Source of the DNA: Nemopilema nomurai
Lineage: Eukaryota > Cnidaria > Scyphozoa > Rhizostomeae > Rhizostomatidae
Reading direction: 5' to 3'
Assembly: GCA_003864495.1 (NCBI GenBank)
Contig: ML133463.1
Location: 124,001 to 188,000, forward strand
DNA: 64,000 nt
Shown: one piece after another, positions 1-12,712 of the stretch
Position numbering within the stretch: the first letter of the stretch is position 1
How the letters are laid out: the number at the start of each line of letters is the position of its first letter
The notes under the pieces: model-generated
What the model was told of the DNA's origin: nothing
What the model saw: only the letters and a program-made list of their open reading frames with translations
Databases searched by the model: none
Made by a program: the position numbers and the translations under genes

Positions 1-3000
1 GCATTTTTGATGGAAATTTTTTCACTTCCAATTCATCCCAGACTGCTAGAGTATGATGCAAGTGACCCCTTACGTTGGTTGGGTCCATTACTAGTGGGTT
101 GAAATAGTCCAGTTATGTGCATTTCAGCAAATAAAGGCATGTGGCCAAAGCGCGACAAAACACTAAGGCTATAGCCTTGGAAAAAGAGGCATTTTTGATG
201 GAAATTTTTTTCACTTCCAATTCATCCCAGACTGCTAGAGTATGATGCAAGTGACCCTTACGTTGGTTGGGTCCATTACTAGGGTTGAAATAGTCCAGTT
301 ATGTGCATTTCAGCAAATAAAGGCATGTGGCCAAAGCGCGACAAAACACTAAGGCTATAGCCTTGGAAAAAGAGGCATTTTTGATGGAAATTTTTTCACT
401 TCCAATTCATCCCAGACTGCTAGAGTATGATGCAAGTGACCCCTTACGTTGGTTGGGTCCATTACTAGGGTTGAAATAGTCCAGTTATGTGCATTTCAGC
501 AAATAAAGGCATGTGGCCAAAGCGCGACAAAACACTAAGGCTATAGCCTTGGAAAAAGAGGCATTTTTGATGGAAATTTTTTCACTTCCAATTCATCCCA
601 GACTGCTAGAGTATGATGCAAGTGACCCCTTACGTTGGTTGGGTCCATTACTAGGGTTGAAATAGTCCAGTTATGTGCATTTCAGCAAATAAAGGCATGT
701 GGCCAAAGCGCGACAAAACACTAAGGCTATAGCCTTGGAAAAAGAGGCATTTTTGATGGAAATTTTTTCACTTCCAATTCATCCCAGACTGCTAGAGTAT
801 GATGCAAGTGACCCCTTACGTTGGTTGGGTCCATTACTAGGGTTGAAATAGTCCAGTTATGTGCATTTCAGCAAATAAAGGCATGTGGCCAAAGCGCGAC
901 AAAACACTAAGGCTATAGCCTTGGAAAAAGAGGCATTTTTGATGGAAATTTTTTCACTTCCAATTCATCCCAGACTGCTAGAGTATGATGCAAGTGACCC
1001 CTTACGTTGGTTGGGTCCATTACTAGGGTTGAAATAGTCCAGTTATGTGCATTTCAGCAAATAAAGGCATGTGGCCAAAGCGCGACAAAACACTAAGGCT
1101 ATAGCCTTGGAAAAAGAGGCATTTTTGATGGAAATTTTTTCACTTCCAATTCATCCCAGACTGCTAGAGTATGATGCAAGTGACCCCTTACGTTGGTTGG
1201 GTCCATTACTAGGGTTGAAATAGTCCAGTTATGTGCATTTCAGCAAATAAAGGCATGTGGCCAAAGCGCGACAAAACACTAAGGCTATAGCCTTGGAAAA
1301 AGAGGCATTTTTGATGAAATTTTTTCACTTCCAATTCATCCCAGACTGCTAGAGTATGATGCAAGTGACCCCTTACGTTGGTTGGGTCCATTACTAGGGT
1401 TGAAATAGTCAGTTATGTGCATTTCAGCAAATAAAGGCATGTGGCCAAAGCGCGACAAAACACTAAGGCTATAGCCTTAAAAAGAGGCATTTTTGATGGA
1501 AATTTTTTCACTTCCAATTCATCCCAGACTGCTAGAGTATGATGCAAGTGACCCCTTACGTTGGTTGGGTCCATTACTAGGGTGAAATAGTCCAGTTATG
1601 TGCATTTCAGCAAATAAAGGCATGTGGCCAAAGCGCGACAAAACACTAAGGCTATAGCCTTGGAAAAAGAGGCATTTTTGATGGAAATTTTTTCACTTCC
1701 AATTCATCCCAGACTGCTAGAGTATGATGCAAGTGACCCCTTACGTTGGTTGGGTCCATTACTAGGGTTGAAATAGTCCAGTTATGTGCATTTCAGCAAA
1801 TAAAGGCATGTGGCCAAAGCGCGACAAAACACTAAGGCTATAGCCTTGGAAAAAGAGGCATTTTTGATGGAAATTTTTTCACTTCCAATTCATCCCAGAC
1901 TGCTAGAGTATGATGCAAGTGACCCCTTACGTTGGTTGGGTCCATTACTAGGGTTGAAATAGTCAGTTATGTGCATTTCAGCAAATAAAGGCATGTGGCC
2001 AAAGCGCGACAAAACACTAAGGCTATAGCCTTGGAAAAAGAGGCATTTTTGATGGAAATTTTTTCACTTCCAATTCATCCCAGACTGCTAGAGTATGATG
2101 CAAGTGACCCCTTACGTTGGTTGGGTCCATTACTAGGGTGAAATAGTCCAGTTATGTGCATTTCAGCAAATAAAGGCATGTGGCCAAAGCGCGACAAAAC
2201 ACTAAGGCTATAGCCTTGGAAAAAGAGGCATTTTTGATGGAAATTTTTTCACTTCCAATTCATCCCAGACTGCTAGAGTATGATGCAAGTGACCCCTTAC
2301 GTTGGTTGGGTCCATTACTAGGGTGAAATAGTCAGTTATGTGCATTTCAGCAAATAAAGGCATGTGGCCAAAGCGCGACAAAACACTAAGGCTATAGCCT
2401 TGGAAAAAGAGGCATTTTTGATGGAAATTTTTTCACTTCCAATTCATCCCAGACTGCTAGAGTATGATGCAAGTGACCCCTTACGTTGGTTGGGTCCATT
2501 ACTAGGGTTGAAATAGTCCAGTTATGTGCATTTCAGCAAATAAAGGCATGTGGCCAAAGCGCGACAAAACACTAAGGCTATAGCCTTGGAAAAAGAGGCA
2601 TTTTTGATGGAAATTTTTTCACTTCCAATTCATCCCAGACTGCTAGAGTATGATGCAAGTGACCCCTTACGTTGGTTGGGTCCATTACTAGGGTTGAAAT
2701 AGTCCAGTTATGTGCATTTCAGCAAATAAAGGCATGTGGCCAAAGCGCGACAAAACACTAAGGCTATAGCCTTGGAAAAAGAGGCATTTTTGATGGAAAT
2801 TTTTTCACTTCCAATTCATCCCAGACTGCTAGAGTATGATGCAAGTGACCCCTTACGTTGGTTGGGTCCATTACTAGGGTTGAAATAGTCCAGTTATGTG
2901 CATTTCAGCAAATAAAGGCATGTGGCCAAAGCGCGACAAAACACTAAGGCTATAGCCTTGGAAAAAGAGGCATTTTTGATGGAAATTTTTTCACTTCCAA

Positions 3001-6000
3001 TTCATCCCAGACTGCTAGAGTATGATGCAAGTGACCCCTTACGTTGGTTGGGTCCATTACTAGGGTTGAAATAGTCAGTTATGTGCATTTCAGCAAATAA
3101 AGGCATGTGGCCAAAGCGCGACAAACACTAAGGCTATAGCCTTGGAAAAAGAGGCATTTTTGATGGAAATTTTTTCACTTCCAATTCATCCCAGACTGCT
3201 AGAGTATGATGCAAGTGACCCCTTACGTTGGTTGGGTCCATTACTAGGGTGAAATAGTCCAGTTATGTGCATTTCAGCAAATAAAGGCATGTGGCCAAAG
3301 CGCGACAAAACACTAAGGCTATAGCCTTGGAAAAAGAGGCATTTTTGATGGAAATTTTTTCACTTCCAATTCATCCCAGACTGCTAGAGTATGATGCAAG
3401 TGACCCCTTACGTTGGTTGGGTCCATTACTAGGGTCAAAATAGTCCAGTTATGTGCATTTCAGCAAATAAAGGCATGTGGCCAAAGCGCGACAAAACACT
3501 AAGGCTATAGCCTTGGAAAAAGAGGCATTTTTGATGGAAATTTTTTCACTTCCAATTCATCCCAGACTGCTAGAGTATGATGCAAGTGACCCCTTACGTT
3601 GGTTGGGTCCATTACTAGGGTCAAAATAGTTCAGTTATGTGCATTTCAGCAAATAAAGGCATGTGGCCAAAGCGCGACAAAACACTAAGGCTATAGCCTT
3701 GGAAAAAGAGGCATTTTTGATGGAAATTTTTTCACTTCCAATTCATCCCAGACTGCTAGAGTATGATGCAAGTGACCCCTTACGTTGGTTGGGTCCATTA
3801 CTAGGGTTGAAATAGTCCAGTTATGTGCATTTCAGCAAATAAAGGCATGTGGCCAAAGCGCGACAAAACACTAAGGCTATAGCCTTGGAAAAAGAGGCAT
3901 TTTTGATGGAAATTTTTTCACTTCCAATTCATCCCAGACTGCTAGAGTATGATGCAAGTGACCCCTTACGTTGGTTGGGTCCATTACTAGGGTTGAAATA
4001 GTTCAGTTATGTGCATTTCAGCAAATAAAGGCATGTGGCCAAAGCGCGACAAAACACTAAGGCTATAGCCTTGGAAAAAGAGGCATTTTTGATGGAAATT
4101 TTTTCACTTCCAATTCATCCCAGACTGCTAGAGTATGATGCAAGTGACCCCTTACGTTGGTTGGGTCCATTACTAGGGTTGAAATAGTCCAGTTATGTGC
4201 ATTTCAGCAAATAAAGGCATGTGGCCAAAGCGCGACAAAACACTAAGGCTATAGCCTTGGAAAAAGAGGCATTTTTGATGGAAATTTTTTCACTTCCAAT
4301 TCATCCCAGACTGCTAGAGTATGATGCAAGTGACCCCTTACGTTGGTTGGGTCCATTACTAGGGTTGAAATAGTCCAGTTATGTGCATTTCAGCAAATAG
4401 AAGGCATGTGGCCAAAGCGCGACAAACACTAAGGCTATAGCCTTGGAAAAAGAGGCATTTTTGATGGAAATTTTTTCACTTCCAATTCATCCCAGACTGC
4501 TAGAGTATGATGCAAGTGACCCCTTACGTTGGTTGGGTCCATTACTAGGTTGAAATAGTCCAGTTATGTGCATTTCAGCAAATAAAGGCATGTGGCCAAA
4601 GCGCGACAAAACACTAAGGCTATAGCCTTGGAAAAAGAGGCATTTTTGATGGAAATTTTTTTCACTTCCAATTCATCCCAGACTGCTAGAGTATGATGCA
4701 AGTGACCCCTTACGTTGGTTGGGTCCATTACTAGGGTTGAAATAGTCCAGTTATGTGCATTTCAGCAAATAAAGGCATGTGGCCAAAGCGCGACAAAACA
4801 CTAAGGCTATAGCCTTGGAAAAAGAGGCATTTTTGATGGAAATTTTTTCACTTCCAATTCATCCCAGACTGCTAGAGTATGATGCAAGTGACCCCTTACG
4901 TTGGTTGGGTCCATTACTAGGGTTGAAATAGTCCAGTTATGTGCATTTCAGCAAATAAAGGCATGTGGCCAAAGCGCGACAAAACACTAAGGCTATAGCC
5001 TTGGAAAAAGAGGCATTTTTGATGGAAATTTTTTCACTTCCAATTCATCCCAGACTGCTAGAGTATGATGCAAGTGACCCCTTACGTTGGTTGGGTCCAT
5101 TACTAGGGTTGAAATAGTCCAGTTATGTGCATTTCAGCAAATAAAGGCATGTGGCCAAAGCGCGACAAAACACTAAGGCTATAGCCTTGGAAAAAGAGGC
5201 ATTTTTGATGGAAATTTTTTTCACTTCCAATTCATCCCAGACTGCTAGAGTATGATGCAAGTGACCCCTTACGTTGGTTGGGTCCATTACTAGGGTTGAA
5301 ATAGTCCAGTTATGTGCATTTCAGCAAATAAAGGCATGTGGCCAAAGCGCGACAAAACACTAAGGCTATAGCCTTGGAAAAAGAGGCATTTTTGATGGAA
5401 ATTTTTTCACTTCCAATTCATCCCAGACTGCTAGAGTATGATGCAAGTGACCCCTTACGTTGGTTGGGTCCATTACTAGGGTTGAAATAGTCCAGTTATG
5501 TGCATTTCAGCAAATAAAGGCATGTGGCCAAAGCGCGACAAAACACTAAGGCTATAGCCTTGGAAAAAGAGGCATTTTTGATGGAAATTTTTTCACTTCC
5601 AATTCATCCCAGACTGCTAGAGTATGATGCAAGTGACCCCTTACGTTGGTTGGGTCCATTACTAGGGTTGAAATAGTCAGTTATGTGCATTTCAGCAAAT
5701 AAAGGCATGTGGCCAAAGCGCGACAAAACACTAAGGCTATAGCCTTGGAAAAAGAGGCATTTTTGATGGAAATTTTTTCACTTCCAATTCATCCCAGACT
5801 GCTAGAGTATGATGCAAGTGACCCCTTACGTTGGTTGGGTCCATTACTAGGGTTGAAATAGTCCAGTTATGTGCATTTCAGCAAATAAAGGCATGTGGCC
5901 AAAGCGCGACAAAACACTAAGGCTATAGCCTTGGAAAAAGAGGCATTTTTGATGGAAATTTTTTCACTTCCAATTCATCCCAGACTGCTAGAGTATGATG

Positions 6001-6863
6001 CAAGTGACCCCTTACGTTGGTTGGGTCCATTACTAGGGTTGAAATAGTCCAGTTATGTGCATTTCAGCAAATAAAGGCATGTGGCCAAAGCGCGACAAAA
6101 CACTAAGGCTATAGCCTTGGAAAAAGAGGCATTTTTGATGGAAATTTTTTCACTTCCAATTCATCCCAGACTGCTAGAGTATGATGCAAGTGACCCCTTA
6201 CGTTGGTTGGGTCCATTACTAGGGTTGAAATAGTCAGTTATGTGCATTTCAGCAAATAAAGGCATGTGGCCAAAGCGCGACAAAACACTAAGGCTATAGC
6301 CTTGGAAAAGAGGCATTTTTGATGGAAATTTTTTCACTTCCAATTCATCCCAGACTGCTAGAGTATGATGCAAGTGACCCCTTACGTTGGTTGGGTCCAT
6401 TACTAGGGTTGAAATAGTCCAGTTATGTGCATTTCAGCAAATAAAGGCATGTGGCCAAAGCGCGACAAAACACTAAGGCTATAGCCTTGGAAAAAGAGGC
6501 ATTTTTGATGGAAATTTTTTCACTTCCAATTCATCCCAGACTGCTAGAGTATGATGCAAGTGACCCCTTACGTTGGTTGGGTCCATTACTAGGGTTGAAA
6601 TAGTCCAGTTATGTGCATTTCAGCAAATAAAGGCATGTGGCCAAAGCGCGACAAAACACTAAGGCTATAGCCTTGGAAAAAGAGGCATTTTTGATGGAAA
6701 TTTTTTCACTTCCAATTCATCCCAGACTGCTAGAGTATGATGCAAGTGACCCCTTACGTTGGTTGGGTCCATTACTAGGGTTGAAATAGTCCAGTTATGT
6801 GCATTTCAGCAAATAAAGGCATGTGGCCAAAGCGCGACAAAACACTAAGGCTATAGCCTTGGA
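1..6863. repeat. 186-bp satellite array, about 37 copies
   Basis: A monomer of about 186 bp is repeated head-to-tail from the first base to 6863 (unit starts at 1, 189, 375, 561 and so on). Copies are almost identical and differ mainly by one-base gains or losses in short homopolymers, plus a few substitutions shared by neighbouring copies (for example near 3434 and 3620). Each monomer holds a perfect 14-bp palindrome, AAGGCTATAGCCTT, first seen at 165-178. The left edge is the window edge, so the true length is unknown. Short minus-strand open frames in the array are by-products of the repeat and not genes. Confidence 0.98.
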
Positions 6864-6864
6864 N
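6864..6864. other. Ambiguous base at satellite boundary
   Basis: A single N lies exactly where the satellite stops in mid-monomer and unique sequence begins. This is what an assembly join or unresolved consensus looks like, so the array may be longer in the genome than shown here. Confidence 0.8.
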
Positions 6865-7493
6865 TTGCTCAAAAAAATTTATAACAGTGATAGTTACAGA
6901 TTGTATGTATGTATACATGTATGTATTTATGATGTCTTTTTAGTTTGGTCATACACATTGGGCGATGAAAATAGGACCTATGCTCATGATAGTAGCACTG
7001 AAGTCAAACATTCCTTATATAGAGGTAGAGTTGTTTCTGCTTACAGATCACAAAAGAAAGCAACCATAACTTTTTCGAAAATAAGATATCTGGATATTTA
7101 ACATTTTTACACTACAATATTTAGTGAGCTATTAATGTATAAACAGTTGTGGTGTACTTAGCTCCACTAACAACCATACCACTCACGTGTGATTCGAAAT
7201 ATAATAAACTGTCATCAAATCCTCAAACGAATCCAAACTAACATAACATGTATGCATAACAGAACATAGCATAGCATAACATGAATATGCTACTTGTGTT
7301 CGTGTATCTGGAATACTTTTGGTTTTCAAAAATTTATCTTCTCACAATCTGTTCTTACGACCTTGGCACATGCTGTTTAGTATTGGAAAGTGACAATTAT
7401 CTAATGCCAAGAAATGTCAGTGTTATTATTTTTCTGGAGAAGAAACAAAAACACTTTGCTTCAACTGTTGGCCACAAAATGGATACCTCATAG
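6865..7493. other. Non-coding spacer after satellite
   Basis: Unique AT-rich DNA between the satellite and the stop codon of the ankyrin gene. It should include the 3' UTR of that minus-strand gene. I see no convincing coding frame. An open frame crossing 6823-7101 starts inside the satellite and is not credible. Confidence 0.6.
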
Positions 7494-9832
7494 TCAAACA
7501 TGACGTAAAGATTTTACTATAGCTTCACAATCTGAAAGGTTCTCTGATATTTTTTGCTTTGCCTCAGTTTCCTTTATTATCTCCTTCTCGATATCTTCTA
7601 ATTCCTTTTCATACATAGTTTCTTCTTTATGTAAGCTATTGAGTTCCTCCATTTTTGTTTTGATTTCTTTTGCTAAGTAGTCAAGTCCTTTCTCAAACTT
7701 GCTTCTCTTTTGTGACAACTCTGGTTGGAAGACAAACAAACAAACAATATTCTTAGACCAAATGTTTACAATTCAGGTTCAGATAAGCTATGATGATTTC
7801 ATATGACATAAAAAAATTTTCTATAAAGCATTCTGAATCTTTTGAAGTGAGAAAGATTATCATTCAGCATTATCTGAGAGCATCAATGTAAACAAAACAA
7901 ATAAAAATTAAAGCAAATGCGAAATAGTTTGCGAGCTCTTAAACAAACAAACAGATCAAAATTGCAATGGCAAATAGATGGCATACTACTACAAAAACAA
8001 TTATATTTGCTTTATCTTTTTAGACTAGGCTCACAGACTTTTCACTTTTTTGGGGCTACCACTACCTTTGTAACCTGAGCTATTTGCAACAAAGCAAAAA
8101 TGAAACAATTCTTAGAAAATTAATGTTGTTTTGGCAAGGGCCAGACAAAAGAAACTGAATTTAAGGCAGTTGTTCAGTTATGAAGGAATGTGACCAGTTC
8201 TCGAAGCAGAATCAAACAAAAAACAATGTGGATATTAAAGATGTATACCAAAAAATTTACTGCAAAACAAATTGTGAAGAAAAATTGCAAAGTAAAATAA
8301 ATTGTCAAGAGTGTTAAAAACTTACCTTTTATTCGCTCATCACTCTTTAAGCAATCAGCCTCAAGGTTTTTTCTTTTTTTCTCCACAGCTTCAATGATAA
8401 TGCCATCCTTTTCATCCACTCTTTTCAACAATATTTCCAAAGAAGGTTTTTGGCTTTGTTGGTTTGATTCATGTGAATTTGTATCTAAAGCGTACAAAAT
8501 ATATCAACTTTAATCACTCACCACATCAGAAATTGAAACAAAATGACTCTGAAATTTCTACAGTCTACTTTTTGACAGATACTGAAAAAACACTAACCAC
8601 TGTTCATTAAAAATGAAACCAAACAAACAAACAAACAAAAAGCTGTGAAAAAAGATGATGAAATACTAAAGTTGAAAGGACTAGAAATTCCCAATGCAGT
8701 CAAACACAGTAATAAAAAAACTATCAAGACAGTATGTTTATAAACGAAGCGGGGCAACAACAACAGTCATAGAAGATATGTTACCTAAATGATCCTTTGC
8801 CAAAGGTAGGTCATGATTTGAAGCAGCTACTGCTCCACCATTTGTACTTGAAGAGGCCTCTGTTGCCACATCCTCTTTTGAGTTGACAACAGAAATCAAA
8901 GATGGTTTTATACCTGGTTTCCTTGCTGAGGAAGAACCATGTGTTGTGCTTGACACTACATTGTGGTCATAATGCTTGTAAGATTGGTCTTTGCAACTTC
9001 GTTTCTGGGTGCTGGTATAGCCTTCAGACTCTAAGTGCCTTTTTCGTTTTTTTGCTCTAGGATTACTGATCTCTTTGGCCATAATCTGATTGTCTAACAA
9101 TACAGCAATATCTTTTGCTGACTTTCCACCTTGGTCCTTTATTTCTGGATCAGCCCCACATTCTAATAATTTTTTCACTAGTAGTTTGTATTCTTCTGAG
9201 CAACTCTGATCTGGTTTTTTTGCAGCAAGAATGTGCAGAACTGTTTTCCCTTCTCTATTTTTCATATTAATTCCATCAGTCTTTGAAAGGCCTCTGTCTT
9301 CCAGCTCAACAACTTTGTCAAGCATGACTTCTAAAGGCACCCTGTAAGCCAGGGAATGGTATTCTGATATGCAAATAGCACAGATGTGAAGAGGTGTGTT
9401 ACCATTGTCATCCTTCACAAAGAGGGCGGGTGCAAGTAAATGAATCAAGCTTTGAAGCTTATGGATTTGATCTGATGGTTTACGTTTGCTGAATACCATG
9501 TTGAAGCACACAGCAACACGATGTAGAGCAGTTTGGCCTTTATCAGGTGACTTAACTATAGGCTCATGGCCCTCATTGATAAGATATTCAACAGCTGAAA
9601 CTTTACCAAGCACACTGGCCCAGTGCAGTAGTGGATGCATGTATTCTCTTAAAGTGTCTGGAATCGGCTCATCTTGAGGGATAGTTTCACTGAATTTTTG
9701 GTGTGTAGCCTTAAACTTGTGTATTGATCTTTTCTCATTTTCACGAATATTGACCAACCTGATAATCAAGGAATGGTGCTGCAGTGTGCAGTCGGGACCA
9801 CAAAATGGTGGGCACCTTTTCTTCTCTGGCAT
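7494..9832 (-). CDS. Ankyrin-repeat coiled-coil protein, 477 aa
   Basis: Three coding exons read on the minus strand: 9832-8785 (start ATG at 9832), 8484-8326 and 7720-7494 (stop). Junctions use gtaaca/tttag and gtaagt/accag and keep one frame (phase 1 at both). Residues 66-255 form about four or five ankyrin repeats, with recognisable TPLH, TALH and TVLH cores and a GADPEIKD loop. A basic nuclear-localisation-like stretch, KKRKR, is at 261-265. Residues 265-350 are Ser-rich and low in structure, and the last two exons (350-477) are Lys/Glu-rich and predicted coiled coil. The N terminus has an odd Cys/His spacing (C7, C11, C15, H19). An upstream splice acceptor at 9841-9842 shows that at least one 5' exon precedes it. 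Ankyrin repeats bind protein partners; the partner and role are unknown and I do not recognise a named orthologue. A nuclear adaptor is a guess from the basic motif. Confidence 0.85.
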
Positions 9833-9842
9833 CTTGTTGCCT

Positions 9843-11245
9843 AAAAACAAAAGGCAAACTTAAAGTTGATTTTCCTGATTTTTTAATTTGCTTGTCTGAT
9901 AGTACCAGTCTTATAAGTCTAATCAAGTTTGACATGCACTGTGGTTTTAATGGTGAAATAGAGTCAGTATGTAATAAAGCAGGTGATGTTTCATTGGATA
10001 TAACAGACAACCATACTACCAGCCTTAGCATTCTTGATATGCAGCAGATGCCTATTACCCTGATAATAGCACCTTCCTAGTCTCTTCAATACTTTTCAGG
10101 ACATGCTGCATTTAGAATGACAAGTTTTTAAAACCTCTTTAGAAATTGCTGAGTAGCCTTGATTGATAGGCTCAATGCATTTTAACTATTTATTAAGACC
10201 ACAGATTGAAATAAGAAGAGATGAGTTTTCTGATTATTTTATCCAAGACACCACAAGTGAAAACAGGTCTTAGGTAGTCCAACAAAGTTTTATCATTTTA
10301 CTACCTCAAAATAATCTAGTTTCTTAAAAAAATACTTTAATTATATTATTATAGAAAATATTTTTGTTTTGTCACTAGGCAAAGACATTTATCATGACTA
10401 AAGACCAGCTATACTATTTCTTACATTGCAGCTGATGAACTCTGCAGAGATGCAAAAGCTGAAAATTGTTTCAAATATTTTCAAATACTTACAAAAGCTT
10501 CTTGGCAGTCTTTGTTATATTACTGCAAGAAATTCAAAAAATGATTTAGAACTAAGCAAAACTGGCACCTAGGTTGTTAGCTGTACATGAAAATTGTCAT
10601 AATATTATTTAAGCATTACTGGCTCTACCAAATCCCCAAAAAAGTAATGCACTGTCCATTTCATTGTGCAGCTCAACATAAAAAGCTGAATTAGATGACA
10701 CATTTAAATGTAGTAAATACAATGTGTTTTTCCTTTGCTTCACTATATCTAAGTTTTTCCTAATTTATTTCCTTTGTTTTTTTTGCTTGCAAAGGAAATA
10801 TTTCTCACCATTTGGAATATAATGGTGAAAACATTTAATCCCATGATTATGTCTATATTAGATATTTCCCATGATAGGCAATGCTGCACTTGCTTTGATT
10901 TCGTTTAGACTGGTTGCTTACAAGTCTATAAATTCATGCGGTAAACTGAGGTATGCTGTTAGCAACGAGACCTTTGTGCAAGTACTGCAACCATTTATTT
11001 CTGTGCAAGTATTCTGGATAGGTAATGGTATACAATACAATATTGTGACTGGATCCTTTAAATGCAAGTGCTACGATTCAGTTTTAATATTAACAATTCG
11101 TTGGGAGTGCAAAAGGGCAAGTTCACAGTAGTGACCTGAGAGATTTATAAACGGCCATTTTTACTCAATAACAATATAGGCCTAGAAATATGATATCATA
11201 AATGGAGCTTACTTTCCCTATCAAATTCACAGCAATAAAACTCAC
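9843..11245 (-). other. First intron of ankyrin gene
   Basis: About 1.4 kb between the proposed 5' UTR exon and the first coding exon. AT-rich; a 16-bp run CTTTGTTTTTTTTGCT and scattered T-tracts are present, but no recognisable gene or repeat. Confidence 0.45.
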
Positions 11246-11400
11246 CCGTTAAATTGACATATTTTCCTTGTGTTTTGAACAACAAATTGGATGCTCTTGT
11301 TAAAATAGTAACTGTTCCACTGATCGCAACTTCGAAGCCTTTGATTCCACGCCTCACTCGCGTCGCAACGGTAGCTTACGGATGTTGACAGAAAGTTGCA
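11246..11400 (-). promoter_or_regulatory. Promoter and 5' UTR exon of ankyrin gene
   Basis: On the minus strand a good splice donor (gtgagt, exon end at 11246) follows a CpG-containing stretch, and a perfect TGACGTCA palindrome lies just upstream at 11404-11411. This fits a non-coding first exon joined to the acceptor at 9841-9842. The exact transcription start cannot be fixed from sequence. Confidence 0.5.
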
Positions 11401-11403
11401 TGA

Positions 11404-11411
11404 TGACGTCA
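11404..11411. promoter_or_regulatory. CRE palindrome, ankyrin promoter
   Basis: Perfect TGACGTCA, the binding sequence of CREB/ATF-type bZIP factors, just upstream of the proposed first exon of the minus-strand ankyrin gene. Confidence 0.6.
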
Positions 11412-12286
11412 CAAACACCCTTTCTCAACATTTCCTATAAATCAACATGAAATAACACAGAGGAAATTTGGCTGAATGTGTCACAAATAGGCTAATTTAT
11501 AGCCCCATATGAAGCACATAAACACTTTCCCTACGAAAACTTTTCGACTTGGTCTTGGTTCATATTTCATGAACCAGCCCGGCTCAATTGGCCATATCTC
11601 GCCAAATTTTGAATATATCAACATAATTCTGTCAATTGCCGAATATTTGTATAGTTTTTCCAGATTTGTTGCAAAATTCAGTAACTGATCTAACTAAAAA
11701 GATAGAAATTATGAAAAAAAATCTGTCATAAACATTCATTTAACGAATGTCAAAGATTATGCTCGGATTTTAGTGTCAAGCCCTTCAGGTCCTCTTTTTA
11801 ACTATAATTTCTTAAATCTTTGCTTTCTGTAACATAAACTTTCAGCCGTAACAATATTCAATTATACAATTTTCGATAATACGTTTTAGGCTATTATCGC
11901 GCATCGAGGTAATGTAATTTCATCTGGTGTTGATGAAAAGATAAAGAAAAGAAAAGTAGATTATAAGCATCTTGCTTTGTTTAGAATAGTACTGCTTTAC
12001 ATAAACCTGCTTTTTGATTAATGAAAAACTTTAGCTACGTTATTGTTTCGGTAAAAGCGTTGTGCAATATGTCGTTTTCGTTTAAGTTTGAAAGTCCAAG
12101 AAACGTAGAAATACAGGCGTGGCTACAAAAGTGGGGGAGGGGGTGCTAAGGAACAACCATATGTTATTATATTTCGTTTCTAGCGGTTGCTCCAAAAGCC
12201 CCCAGCCCCCCTTGGCGCCGCCTATGTAATATATTGTGAAGCCCGAGAAGGTACCGTACACAGGGGGTACATTTTCTCTAAGCTTG
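11412..12286. other. Intergenic, transposon-like debris
   Basis: No coding frame is convincing. The part around 12115-12235 contains G- and C-runs (GTGGGGGAGGGGGTG, CCCCCAGCCCCCCTTGGCG) typical of transposon termini in such genomes, but I cannot assign a family. Confidence 0.35.
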
Positions 12287-12611
12287 TGTAACGACACAGG
12301 GTTCCCTTACGGACAGTATCACGTGACAATTGCACCATTGCGCTGTGATTGCATCAGCGTCTGTAAAGGTGTTTTTTGTATTACGTAATTATTATTTTAA
12401 GGTTTGCTCAGGTTATATAAAGGGTTGTTTTATAAGTTAGGGGTAGTCTTGTCGAAAGTTTTGCCGTACTGCTGGGAGCTCTGTCGCTAGTTTTGTCGTG
12501 CCTGTTGAAGCCGTGTCGTTATTTGTCGAATTTGCTGTTGCCGTATTTTTTCAGAATTTCTGCCAACAAAGAACCCACGTTTGTAAAACCCACCTTTTAA
12601 GAGGTTTTACA
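12287..12611 (+). mobile_element. Solo LTR-like element
   Basis: A 325-bp segment begins TGTAACGACAC and ends GGTTTTACA, giving 5-bp inverted ends TGTAA/TTACA as in retroviral-type LTRs. It holds a strong TATA box (TTATATAAAGG near 12414). It is followed directly by TTGGCGGAAG, which resembles a primer-binding site. No gag or pol sequence follows, so this is a solo or truncated LTR. The TG...CA ends, TATA box and PBS-like sequence are seen; the LTR identity is inferred. It points toward the paracaspase gene about 0.85 kb downstream. Confidence 0.5.
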
Positions 12612-12712
12612 CTTGGCGGAAGTTAAACGAGTTTTTCCATCTACACCCAAGATCATCAACAAATAAAGTTCTAACTCATTTGTTAAAGGAACCAAAAAGA
12701 CTATTTATTGCT

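Noticed and set aside
1209..6400. Open frames of 60-79 codons on the minus strand of the satellite
   Set aside because: They recur with the repeat, break at every one-base indel and have no family signature.
1..6863. CRISPR-like array
   Set aside because: Units are 186 bp with no unique spacers and the genome is eukaryotic.
6823..7101. Open frame across the satellite edge
   Set aside because: Starts inside the satellite and contains the N; no splice or family evidence.
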